From CAYHBO01 sp964354855 (GTDB taxonomy: Bacteria; Babelota; Babeliae; Babelales; RVW-14): DNA of 41,033 bases. Shown here piece by piece: positions 14,391 to 22,228 of this stretch (its first letter is position 1; each line of letters begins with the position of its first letter). The notes beneath the pieces are model-generated. The model saw nothing but the letters and a program-made list of their open reading frames with translations. It was not told the origin of the DNA and ran no database searches. Location of the stretch: NCBI GenBank assembly GCA_964354855.1, contig CAYHBO010000011.1, positions 1-41,033 on the forward strand, written 5' to 3'. The translations under genes were made by a program, and so were the position numbers.

Positions 14391-14969
14391 TTATTCAGGA
14401 ATATCGGTGTCTTCAGCCCCAGAAATCTCTTCTCGGGTAACCAACCCGCTAATGGCAAAGGCACGTTTAAGTGCCATAGCCTCGGCAACTTTTAAGATCA
14501 TGGCATTGGTATACTGCTCCCAGATAGGTGCGCCTTTCTTGTAGTAGTCTCGAATACTGACGAAGACGGTGGTTGCTACGGAGCGGTCTTTTCTGAAGAC
14601 GCTACAAAAAGCCCCGGAAAGCTTTGATTTTTCAAAAGATAAGTGCTCTGGTCCGTATTCAATGAGTAAACTGCCGTCAGGTCTCTTGGATAAGCGGTCG
14701 CCGTGGTAAACAACGTCGCTTTCAAGGCCGTTGAATTCTGGGTGAAGGTTGGCTATTTTGAGGTAGCCGTCACGGCTGGTAAGAATAGTTGAGCGGCCAC
14801 TGTACTTGATGAGATAAATTTCTTTCTTGAGGGGGTCGAGGTTGTATTCTTTAGAAAGATACAAAAGCATGTTTAATTCGTCTTCAGTTGCGCCGATGGC
14901 AACGGTGCTTTTAAGAAGATTAAGATTCGTTGAGCTAGGAGTATTTTTACTATGTGTCGTGCTTGGCAT
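14391..14969 (-). CDS. RecT/Bet-family single-strand annealing recombinase
   Basis: A 192-residue protein; I chose the ATG at 14969 because GGAA lies 5 nt before it, while the longer frame needs a TTG without a site. Recognisable segments are ELNMLLYLSKEYNLDPLKKE, STILTSRDGYLKIAN and the C-terminal MILKVAEAMALKRAFAISGL, the core pattern of phage recombination protein Bet (lambda Red beta type, RecT superfamily). It anneals complementary single strands during recombination. No exonuclease (RecE/Exo) or SSB gene is adjacent and no other phage genes lie here, so it is a stand-alone copy, probably of phage origin now resident in the chromosome. Confidence 0.88.
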   Translation of the reverse strand: MPSTTHSKNTPSSTNLNLLKSTVAIGATEDELNMLLYLSKEYNLDPLKKEIYLIKYSGRSTILTSRDGYLKIANLHPEFNGLESDVVYHGDRLSKRPDGSLLIEYGPEHLSFEKSKLSGAFCSVFRKDRSVATTVFVSIRDYYKKGAPIWEQYTNAMILKVAEAMALKRAFAISGLVTREEISGAEDTDIPE

Positions 14970-15113
14970 GTTATTTCCGGATTTTAATGACAAGTGAAAC
15001 TTGTGACTTTTGCATAAATTAAGAATATACTAGTCATTCTATAGGCTTTTAATGAAATAACAAATCCAACTATTTTGTAGTACTTCCACTCAAAAAGACA
15101 TGAAGAGGGTCCC

Positions 15114-16061
15114 TTGAAACGCATTATCATTTTTTATAAATACGTTGATGTTACACATCCAGAAGAAGAAAAAGTATCGATGTTTGATGTTTGTAAAAAA
15201 TTGAACCTTAAGGGGCGGATTATTCTTGCGACTGAAGGTATCAATGGTACCGTTGCAGGTTCAATGGAAGAGACTGCAAGCTTTATGGTCTACTTGAATG
15301 AGCATGTATTTTTTGATGGGATGGATATCAAAGAAAGTTTTGTTGATCCTGATTATGAATATTTTCCAAAGTTACAAATCAAAGTGAAATCAGAAATCGT
15401 GAACTTAGGCATTGATGCGAATAAGCTTACCCATAAGCAAGGCGGCAAACATTTAACCCCTGAGCAGGTTCATGAGCTTTTATCAAAGAATCCAGAAAAC
15501 TTAGTAGTCTTAGATACCCGCAATGATTATGAATGGGCGGTAGGGCGTTTTCAAAATAGTATCTTGCCTGACATTCAAAATTTTAGAGAACTTCCTGACT
15601 ATATCGATCAAAACATCGAGCAATTCAAAGACAAAGAAGTTTTGATGTACTGCACCGCTGGCGTACGTTGTGAACGTGCAAGTGCTTACTTAAATGTTAA
15701 GGGTGTCGCGCAAAACGTTTATCAAATCGAAGGTGGCGTTCAACGTTATGTTGAAAAATATCCTGATGGTTTCTTTCGTGGTACCAACTATGTGTTTGAT
15801 AATCGTATCACCGTCAAAGTGAACGATGATATTTTTAGCGAATGTAAGCTGTGTGCTGTGCCGTGTGATGAGTATGTTAACTGTAGAAACTCGCTGTGTA
15901 ATAACCATTTTATCGGTTGTGAAAGTTGTATTGAGCGTTTAGAGAGTAGCTGTAGCGAAGTCTGTCAGGAACTTATCAAAAATAATGAAGTTCCATTGCG
16001 ACCACCGGTTGAGCATTTACGGCAACAAATGCGAGCGCGAAGCAAAGCTAAACAGAATTAA
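15114..16061 (+). CDS. trhO: tRNA uridine(34) hydroxylase (rhodanese family, TrhO/YceA)
   Basis: A 315-residue rhodanese-domain protein of the UPF0176/YceA family, which hydroxylates U34 of certain tRNAs as a step toward 5-methoxyuridine-type wobble modification. The opening FYKYVDVTHPEEEK, the GRIILATEGINGTVAGS segment, the active loop YCTAGVRCERASAYL with the catalytic Cys, and the Cys-rich C-terminus (CKLCAVPCDEYVNC ... CNNHFIGCESC) are all diagnostic. It starts with TTG, preceded by AAGAGGG at 5 nt; a five-codon frame from 15101 overlaps that TTG. It ends before a strong bidirectional terminator shared with the convergent gene. Confidence 0.94.
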   Translation: MKRIIIFYKYVDVTHPEEEKVSMFDVCKKLNLKGRIILATEGINGTVAGSMEETASFMVYLNEHVFFDGMDIKESFVDPDYEYFPKLQIKVKSEIVNLGIDANKLTHKQGGKHLTPEQVHELLSKNPENLVVLDTRNDYEWAVGRFQNSILPDIQNFRELPDYIDQNIEQFKDKEVLMYCTAGVRCERASAYLNVKGVAQNVYQIEGGVQRYVEKYPDGFFRGTNYVFDNRITVKVNDDIFSECKLCAVPCDEYVNCRNSLCNNHFIGCESCIERLESSCSEVCQELIKNNEVPLRPPVEHLRQQMRARSKAKQN

Positions 16062-16080
16062 TACGTTATAAGTTACCTAA

Positions 16081-16118
16081 AAAAAAGATCCGGTTTTTAA
16101 GGCCGGATCTTTTTTTTA
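16081..16118. terminator. Bidirectional intrinsic terminator between trhO and the Bax inhibitor gene
   Basis: A 13-bp stem AAAAAAGATCCGG / CCGGATCTTTTTT with a 9-nt loop, carrying a T run on one side and an A run on the other. It lies between convergent stops and can serve both strands. Confidence 0.92.
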
Positions 16119-16138
16119 TGTAACGTTTATTTCTTAAC

Positions 16139-16837
16139 TTAATCGCTTCTTCGTGCACCCAACAATCTGAGTAACAAGATAAAAAGATTGATGAAATCAA
16201 GGTATAGGCTTAACGCCCCCATGATCGCAACTTTATTTTCAAGCTCAACGTTGCCTTGTGCTTCATGAAACATATATTTCATTTTTTGAACGTCGTAGGC
16301 GATCAGTGCCGTGAAAATTAAAACGCCGATGTATGAAATGACCAGTTCGGCCATTGAATTTTTGAAGTATATGTTGGCAAGTGATGCAATAATGATCCCC
16401 ATTAACCCCATTCTTAAAATGTTACCAAGGCTGCTTAAGTCAGCTTTTGTAACATAGCCATAGGTTGCCATGATGGCGAACATCCCAGCAGTGATACCAA
16501 ACACCATGCCGATTGATGCAATTTGATAAACAAAGAAGATAGGAGCGAGCGTGATGCCCACCGATGCTGCGTATAAAAAATAGACCAGTAAAGCGGTTGA
16601 GTAACTCATGTGTTGAATGCGAACTGCAAGGTAGCCAACAAGGCCGATTTGAACAAGGAAGATAATGAATATCGACCACTTGAATGAGAGAATCGTTGCC
16701 AAGATGGTTTCATTAACATAAAGACCGTGGGCAACTAATCCGGTAACAACTAATCCACCGGTCATCCAGAGGTATATTTTCTGCATGAAGTTTGCGAGTG
16801 AAAACGATGATGCATTGCTTTGATAAGGTGAAAACAT
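16139..16837 (-). CDS. Bax inhibitor-1/YccA family membrane protein
   Basis: A 232-residue protein with seven hydrophobic segments and the BI-1 (TMBIM) family endings: SLANIYFKNSMAELVISYIG and the final LSLYLDFINLFILLLRLLGA, preceded by LIAYDVQKMKYMF with the conserved Asp. Eukaryotic members regulate calcium leak and cell death; bacterial members (YccA, YetJ) are pH-sensitive calcium channels or FtsH modulators. A strong AGGAGAT precedes the ATG. Membership of this family is common in bacteria, so a role in host cell death is only a possibility for a symbiont. It is convergent with trhO and divergent from the racemase gene. Confidence 0.94.
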   Translation of the reverse strand: MFSPYQSNASSFSLANFMQKIYLWMTGGLVVTGLVAHGLYVNETILATILSFKWSIFIIFLVQIGLVGYLAVRIQHMSYSTALLVYFLYAASVGITLAPIFFVYQIASIGMVFGITAGMFAIMATYGYVTKADLSSLGNILRMGLMGIIIASLANIYFKNSMAELVISYIGVLIFTALIAYDVQKMKYMFHEAQGNVELENKVAIMGALSLYLDFINLFILLLRLLGARRSD

Positions 16838-17063
16838 AGGATATCTCCTTAGTAATGGGATTTAAGGTTCATAGATGAATGATAACTCATTCTGAGTCTA
16901 GATCAGGTCTGGAATTTTTCAAGTGATAGGTTTGGATGGTACTAACAAGATGTATTGATCTTCTGTGTGTCTTTATTTCTTAAATATTTACTATTGTTGG
17001 GATATTTATTCAAACTGCAAATAAGTTGTTTGATTTTAAGTGTATTATGAGAGAGGTAACAAC

Positions 17064-18215
17064 GTGAACAAATTATGTATTCGTAGTCTGCTGATTTTAG
17101 TGTTTAACTTTTTCTTGGTTGCGATTCTTCAATCTGGATCAAAAGCAATTACGTTAGAAATGAAAGATCATTATGCAAATAAGCTGATAGAACAGTATAA
17201 ATTGGATGATAAGGGTTCACACGCATCTGATACTATTGTTCTTGCGATAGAACCGCATGAATCTGTCTATTACAGTCATTTACAAAATAAAATTGCAACC
17301 TTCATTCCAGAAGAAGCTGAAAGACCTACTATTGACGTAACGATTGTAGCGAAAGGGGCTAAGGTATTGAAATCAATAGGTATTTTTGGTGGAACCGGGC
17401 CGATTTCCGATAGTCAGTTACTTGATCATATCATGCAGCATGCTGATCATATTGATTGGTCTAAGATTTCAATTAATTTGTTTTCTTGTCCTCCTCCAAG
17501 ATCGCTTAAGCAAGGGCTATATCACTGGAATTATATGCCAAAATTAAAATCGATGGCATCTCGCACGCATAGTAATTATTATTTAGCTTCAAATACCGCA
17601 CATTTACATTTAAAGGTCATGAGATATCTTGTAAAATTTGCTAATTCAGGAGATGCCAAAGTTGTCGATCTTGTAGATTATGTAAGTCAATCTGTTAAAA
17701 ATAATAAGAGCAACAAAGATGATATTTCTAATGTGTTAGTCTTAGGGACTCTTGCAGGATATCAAGAAAAATTATATCCAGGGTATTTGGAAGGGAAACA
17801 TTTTGTAGAATCATCGGATAACGCATGTAAGCAGGATTGTTATCATACGCTCAGAAATAAGGAACAAGCAACCGAATTGCAAAGCTATATTGATATGGCA
17901 AAAAGTGGTTCTATCGAAAAAGCTGGAAAGTTAATAGCTCAGTTTATTATTAAAGAGTTAACATTTATTTCAAAGGCGGGAAATAAAAAGGGAACTATGG
18001 TTAATAAGATACTTTTGGGATGTACCGAATTACCAATGGCTCTTGATGCAAAATTATTAAATGTTATTAAAGAAAATTATAAGAAATCTTCTCGTGGTTC
18101 ATTAGAATTTATAAATACAGAAGCTTTGTTTGCTGAAAAGATTCTGTTTGATATGCAGGAACTAACGCAGACGTCTGATGGAAATAAAGCGACACGCAAG
18201 AAAATCAAAAACTAA
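17064..18215 (+). CDS. Secreted aspartate/glutamate racemase-family protein
   Basis: I chose the GTG at 17064 (AGAGG 7 nt upstream) over a GTG at 17040 with no site, giving 383 residues with a signal peptide (MNKLCIRSLLILVFNFFLVA) and probable cleavage near SGSKA. The body carries racemase signatures: SIGIFGGTGPISDSQLLDHI, SNTAHLHL (about 176-183), VLVLGTLAGYQEKLYPGYL and ILLGCTELPMAL. The family uses two Cys. Here the first is Ser176 (SNTAH for CNTAH) and the second, Cys320, is kept. A Thr/Cys pair is known for the E. coli YgeA enzyme, so one-base chemistry may remain. Most relatives are cytoplasmic and about 230-250 residues; this one is exported and larger. It may act on D-amino acids of peptidoglycan or of the host. 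Its stop overlaps the convergent NlpC-like gene by 4 nt. Confidence 0.82.
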   Translation: MNKLCIRSLLILVFNFFLVAILQSGSKAITLEMKDHYANKLIEQYKLDDKGSHASDTIVLAIEPHESVYYSHLQNKIATFIPEEAERPTIDVTIVAKGAKVLKSIGIFGGTGPISDSQLLDHIMQHADHIDWSKISINLFSCPPPRSLKQGLYHWNYMPKLKSMASRTHSNYYLASNTAHLHLKVMRYLVKFANSGDAKVVDLVDYVSQSVKNNKSNKDDISNVLVLGTLAGYQEKLYPGYLEGKHFVESSDNACKQDCYHTLRNKEQATELQSYIDMAKSGSIEKAGKLIAQFIIKELTFISKAGNKKGTMVNKILLGCTELPMALDAKLLNVIKENYKKSSRGSLEFINTEALFAEKILFDMQELTQTSDGNKATRKKIKN

Positions 18216-19330
18216 GCTTGTGAAGGTTGTGATATAAAATTCCCAAAATATATTTTTGATCCCTTAGGAAATCTGTTTTGATCTACCCATGCTGGGCTAT
18301 CGCCATTTTTTAAGTTGGAAAGTGGCGTAGTGAAAAAACCGGAGAGCTTTGCAATTTGTACACATAATTTTTTTTGTGCTTCCGGTGAGTAGCTATGTTT
18401 AGTGTTGTAGTCTTCCCCGGTAGGATTTCCTGTTGCGTAGATGATTTCATTGTTCCCAAGGTAAATGCTCACGTTTGTGGTGAGGTTTGGTTTTACAAAG
18501 AAAATAACATCGCCAGGTTTTACATCGTTGCCGTTTTGCACGGGGTTATCAAGTGACTTAAATAAAATATGTTTTGTGTTTCTGGGAATATTGATATTGA
18601 GTGTGCGAAACACTAGATGAACAAATCCTGAGTTATCAACCCCGGTAACCTGATCTGTGTAGTTTGGTAATGCAATGGAGCGACCACCCCATACAAATTT
18701 GGTGTCTAAAAATTTTCGTGCTGTTTCAACCAGCGCATCTCGTGTTTGTTGCTCGGTAAACGTTGCAAGTTCGCTAACATCGTAAACCTCTGATCCAATA
18801 ATATAGGTAATGTAATTGTCTGGCAGTGTAACACCCCAGATATATTTACTACCGCTAGTTGATAATAAAAATGGGCCATTTAGATAGCTTCCCATCGGGA
18901 TAATAAGTTGTTTTGTTTTTGAGGCATCTGTTGTAGATGTGGCAACTACACTAATTTCAGGAGATTTTACAATGAGATTATTGATAGGCAATGTTTCTGT
19001 TTCTACAGGAACTACTTGGTTTACTTCAATGTACCCAGATGGAATGGGATCACCGAAAGCATTAAATTGTTCTTGTGCGGTTGCTTTGAGCCAGCCTGCA
19101 GTATAATGTTCATCTTGCTCGGTGATTACGGTTTCATTAAAAAGAAGCTGAGTTATTTGTCCTGTTTCTCTACTGCCCATATCAGTGCTCAGAGCTGGTG
19201 CCGTAGTTTCTGCGGGGACTTTAGTAGGGGTGATGCGTAGGTTTGCGATGGGAACGTTGACGACCATTCTTTGCGTGGTTGCAGTGAGGTAGGTGATTGA
19301 GCAGCTAAGTATTAAAATTTTTTTAATCAT
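18212..19330 (-). CDS. Secreted NlpC/P60-like protein lacking catalytic Cys and His (pseudoenzyme)
   Basis: 372 residues from the ATG at 19330, with a signal peptide MIKKILILSCSITYLTATTQ, a region of likely SH3-like segments (about 22-190: VNVPIANLRITP, GWLKATAQEQF, GYIEV) and a C-terminal NlpC/P60 fold (about 195-372). The fold is clear from FLDTKFVWGGRS, GVDNSGFVHLVFRTLNINIP, KPGDVIFF and NVSIYLGNNEIIYATG. In active peptidoglycan endopeptidases these read GxDCSG and HVGIYLG; here Asn233 replaces the Cys and Asn286 the His. Hydrolysis is therefore not expected; binding of peptidoglycan or of another enzyme is possible. Its start overlaps the EamA stop by 8 nt, so it ends the run of genes beginning at gnd. 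Confidence 0.85.
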   Translation of the reverse strand: MIKKILILSCSITYLTATTQRMVVNVPIANLRITPTKVPAETTAPALSTDMGSRETGQITQLLFNETVITEQDEHYTAGWLKATAQEQFNAFGDPIPSGYIEVNQVVPVETETLPINNLIVKSPEISVVATSTTDASKTKQLIIPMGSYLNGPFLLSTSGSKYIWGVTLPDNYITYIIGSEVYDVSELATFTEQQTRDALVETARKFLDTKFVWGGRSIALPNYTDQVTGVDNSGFVHLVFRTLNINIPRNTKHILFKSLDNPVQNGNDVKPGDVIFFVKPNLTTNVSIYLGNNEIIYATGNPTGEDYNTKHSYSPEAQKKLCVQIAKLSGFFTTPLSNLKNGDSPAWVDQNRFPKGSKIYFGNFISQPSQA

Positions 19331-20213
19331 TGATGTTTTCCAGTAATTTTTTTTGTTTATAGCGTGCACTAAAGATATTAATGGCAACACCTGATCCAAC
19401 TAACATGAGTGCTACAAGTTTCCACCATGGTAATAATTCTCCAAGCATGATTGCTGAGCCAAATAGACTAATGATCGGGACAAGGAGACTAAACGGAATT
19501 ACGGTTGAAAAAGGATAGAGGTGGAGTAGATAACTCCAGGTTGCAAAACAAAACAATGTTGAAACGTAGGAAACATAGAGGGTGGCGAGAATTGCTGGTG
19601 TTCCCAGTATAGCAAAACTATGCGCTATTTTATCGTAGCCTTCACATAAAAAAGAGAGAAGCAGTAATGGTGGCCATGCAACTAAACTGCTCCATGCGAC
19701 GAGTGAGAGCATGTTAACATTACCGGTTTTTTTAGAACTAAGATTGCCGATTGATGTAGCACACGATGCCGAGATAATCAAGAAAAGCCCTGACAGCGTA
19801 ACACTGCCACCGGTGTGCAAGCCGATGAGAATAAGCCCAAGCCCTGCGCATCCTATGCCAATAATTTGCCAACGATGGATTTGTTCTTTTAAAAGCATAA
19901 CGCCCAGAATGATGGTAAACGGACCTTGTAGTTGATGGAGTAATGATGCGATGCCTGCTGATACGCCTGCATACATCCCACAGAGGAGCAGTGCAAACGG
20001 TATCGTGAACATCATAATGCCATAGCGGACTACCAGTCGAAATGGGATTGCAGGTCTCTTAATGAAAAAGATAAGCGGGATGCTTGCTAAGAAAAATCGC
20101 TCAGCGGCTAAAAGAAGTGGGGGTATGTCGGTGAGTGCAACTTTTAATGCAATAAAATTAATACCCCAGGCAAAGACGACAATTAAATTAAGTGCGATGT
20201 GAATTGGTAGCAC
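19323..20213 (-). CDS. EamA/DMT-family transporter, copy 2
   Basis: A 296-residue inner-membrane protein with ten hydrophobic helices in two EamA repeats (VVFAWGINFIALKVALTDIP in the first, LCFATWSYLLHLYPFSTVIP in the second). It starts with GTG after AAGGA at 5 nt. DMT carriers of this type usually export amino acids or other small metabolites. It is a clear paralogue of the gene 16 nt upstream, sharing FAWGINF and the GVSAGIASLLHQLQ region. A basic C-terminal tail follows the last helix. The substrate is unknown. Confidence 0.92.
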   Translation of the reverse strand: MLPIHIALNLIVVFAWGINFIALKVALTDIPPLLLAAERFFLASIPLIFFIKRPAIPFRLVVRYGIMMFTIPFALLLCGMYAGVSAGIASLLHQLQGPFTIILGVMLLKEQIHRWQIIGIGCAGLGLILIGLHTGGSVTLSGLFLIISASCATSIGNLSSKKTGNVNMLSLVAWSSLVAWPPLLLLSFLCEGYDKIAHSFAILGTPAILATLYVSYVSTLFCFATWSYLLHLYPFSTVIPFSLLVPIISLFGSAIMLGELLPWWKLVALMLVGSGVAINIFSARYKQKKLLENIND

Positions 20214-20229
20214 AGGGTTCCTTTAGTTG

Positions 20230-21111
20230 TTAATGCTTTCGAGCAGCATGTTTTTTGTAACGCATATTAATAATGTTAATGGCTAAACCGGTACAAACGC
20301 AGAAGAGTGCTCCAATTTTCCAGAGTTGTAATGTCTCACCGAGTAAGAGCTTAGAAGTAAGAAATCCAATAACCGGAACGAGTAACGTGAATGGTGCTAC
20401 GGAGGATATCGGATAATGATGAAGTAAAAAACTCCAAGCACCAAAACCAAAGAGGGTGCCGACATAGGCGATGATTAAAACAGCGATGATGGGGGCATAC
20501 GTGAGAGCGCTTAAGCTGGTTAAGATTTTTTCTGGTCCATCAAAAAATAACGTAATACTTGTAAGAATGGGCCAGGTAAAAAAGCTTCCCCATACGACAA
20601 GTCCGAGCATATCAACTTTGCCGAGTTTTTTTGATATAACGTTGCCGATTGCCAATGAAGCAGCAGCTGCAATGAGAAGCATGCATCCTTGCCAGGTGAT
20701 ACTGCCATCAAGGTTTATGCCGATAAGGCTCAGGCCGAGAACGGCGAACGAAATGCCAAGGAGCTGCCATCGGGTTATTTTTTCATGAAAAAAGAAGATG
20801 CCCAAGACAACGGTTAGAAGGCTTTGTAGTTGCATGAGTAATGAGGCTATGCCTGCGGTGACACCGGCATGGATTCCAACGAGCATCAAAAGGGTTGGAA
20901 TGGCAAACATGGTAAGGCCATAGCGCAAGATGCCCATGAATGGCACATGAGGACGTTTTACAAAAAAAACGGCGGGAAAGCTTGCGAGAATAAAACGTGA
21001 TGCGGCAAGCATAAATGGAGATAGTGTGACGAGGCAAATTTTTGCCATAACAAAATTGATTCCCCAAGCGACAGCAACGAGTAAGCCGAGAATGATATGA
21101 GTAATGTGCAT
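20230..21111 (-). CDS. EamA/DMT-family transporter, copy 1
   Basis: A 293-residue, ten-helix protein of the drug/metabolite transporter superfamily. Characteristic segments are VAWGINFVMAKICLVTLSPF, GVTAGIASLLMQLQ and FGFGAWSFLLHHYPISSVAP. It starts after AGGAACACTC. Together with the following gene it forms a tandem duplicate; the layouts are the same but the sequences are well diverged, which suggests an old duplication and different substrates. The cyclase gene precedes it by 23 nt on the same strand. Confidence 0.92.
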   Translation of the reverse strand: MHITHIILGLLVAVAWGINFVMAKICLVTLSPFMLAASRFILASFPAVFFVKRPHVPFMGILRYGLTMFAIPTLLMLVGIHAGVTAGIASLLMQLQSLLTVVLGIFFFHEKITRWQLLGISFAVLGLSLIGINLDGSITWQGCMLLIAAAASLAIGNVISKKLGKVDMLGLVVWGSFFTWPILTSITLFFDGPEKILTSLSALTYAPIIAVLIIAYVGTLFGFGAWSFLLHHYPISSVAPFTLLVPVIGFLTSKLLLGETLQLWKIGALFCVCTGLAINIINMRYKKHAARKH

Positions 21112-21134
21112 GAGTGTTCCTAGAAATAGATTGT

Positions 21135-21764
21135 TTATGGTGTGTGATCGGTGACTAAGATAGCCCGGGCAGGTGCTGCCTCAAGGCCTTGCAGTGCTAG
21201 CGGTAAACAAAATAGGACATAATTGACCCCTCCCATAGCTCCCCTTAACCGTAATCCTTCAATTATCGTGATCCTTTGTTCAAGGAGGATGCAATGGGTT
21301 TCGTGATTTGGTTGTTCCCGTTCGATTCCTAGATAATCAATTCCAACGGTTTTTATTTTTTTGTTTGCTAGAAATTGTGCACCTGTTTTGTCCAGGTAAA
21401 CAAAGTTAGGAATGAACGGATCAGTGTTACCAAGAAGACTATTTTTTGTTTTGAGTAAAAGAATTTCGTTGGATTGAATATTGAAGGGCTCAAGATCTAT
21501 ACTTGTTATTTTGCTATCTAGATTGGTTAAATCAAGTACGCGACATGGGCCAACTAAGTTTTGTAGTGGGGTTGCTTCGATGTTGGCGCCATCTGCTAAA
21601 AAATGAGATGGTGCATCTATGTGCGTGCCGGTATGGGAATTAAGCGTAATTTTTGAATCACGGACTAGATCATCAGGGAAATTTTTTTCTTGCGTAAACG
21701 TAACCGGTTTATTGTTTTTGTAGGAGGTCATGTTTTGTGTTATTGGCCAGCTAATATCGATCAT
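21135..21764 (-). CDS. Metal-dependent cyclase/kynurenine formamidase-like hydrolase
   Basis: A 209-residue protein of the Cyclase (KynB-like) family. The zinc-binding motif HTGTHIDAPSHF (His44, His48, Asp50, His54) is intact, with DISWPITQNMTSY at the N-terminus and LRGAMGGVNYVLFCLPLAL and LEAAPARAILV at the end, all as in the family. Members hydrolyse N-formylkynurenine or related amides. No other kynurenine pathway gene is nearby, so the substrate is open. It starts 2 nt after the upstream stop and precedes the two EamA genes, perhaps linking an amino-acid derivative with its exporters. Confidence 0.88.
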   Translation of the reverse strand: MIDISWPITQNMTSYKNNKPVTFTQEKNFPDDLVRDSKITLNSHTGTHIDAPSHFLADGANIEATPLQNLVGPCRVLDLTNLDSKITSIDLEPFNIQSNEILLLKTKNSLLGNTDPFIPNFVYLDKTGAQFLANKKIKTVGIDYLGIEREQPNHETHCILLEQRITIIEGLRLRGAMGGVNYVLFCLPLALQGLEAAPARAILVTDHTP

Positions 21765-21766
21765 GT

Positions 21767-22219
21767 TTATTTCTCATCGGTTCCAAAAAATTTTTCAAAT
21801 AAGCTCTTTTCTTTAGTAGGTGGAGGTGTTCTGGTTCTCTTTTTTTCTTCTTCATCTTCTTCTTCAACGACAGACTCTTTTTCTTCTGTTGCTATATAGT
21901 ACCAATCAACTTGGTCTCCAAAGCCTGCCTGAATGCCTCGAACAATGGCCTGGACATCTTCGTTATCTGCAAACGAAAAATATTTTTTAGCCGTGCCTTG
22001 TTTTGTAATGGTACTAACGACAGCAATTAGCGTATAACCCGTTAGATAGGCGTTTACGTTAGGATATTTAGGATCTTTTGTATTGCAAGTTACAATAGGA
22101 AGTTTAGTCATGTTAGACGCTAACTGATTTATTTTTTCTTGCGATAATTCTTGAACAACACCTAATAACGTACATTCTGTAAAAATACAGAGTGCAAAAA
22201 ATAAAACTATTTTTCTCAT
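21767..22219 (-). CDS. Small secreted protein of unknown function
   Basis: A 150-residue protein with a signal peptide (MRKIVLFFALCIFTECTLLG), a compact domain of about 85 residues (SNMTKLPIVTCNTKDPKYPN through GDQVDWYYIAT) and a strongly charged tail (VVEEEDEEEKKRTRTPPPTK) ending in FEKFFGTDEK. No family is recognised. It lies between gnd and the cyclase gene with gaps of 9 and 2 nt, which indicates one transcript. The location is probably periplasmic or extracellular. Confidence 0.65.
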   Translation of the reverse strand: MRKIVLFFALCIFTECTLLGVVQELSQEKINQLASNMTKLPIVTCNTKDPKYPNVNAYLTGYTLIAVVSTITKQGTAKKYFSFADNEDVQAIVRGIQAGFGDQVDWYYIATEEKESVVEEEDEEEKKRTRTPPPTKEKSLFEKFFGTDEK

Positions 22220-22228
22220 TATCGTCTC

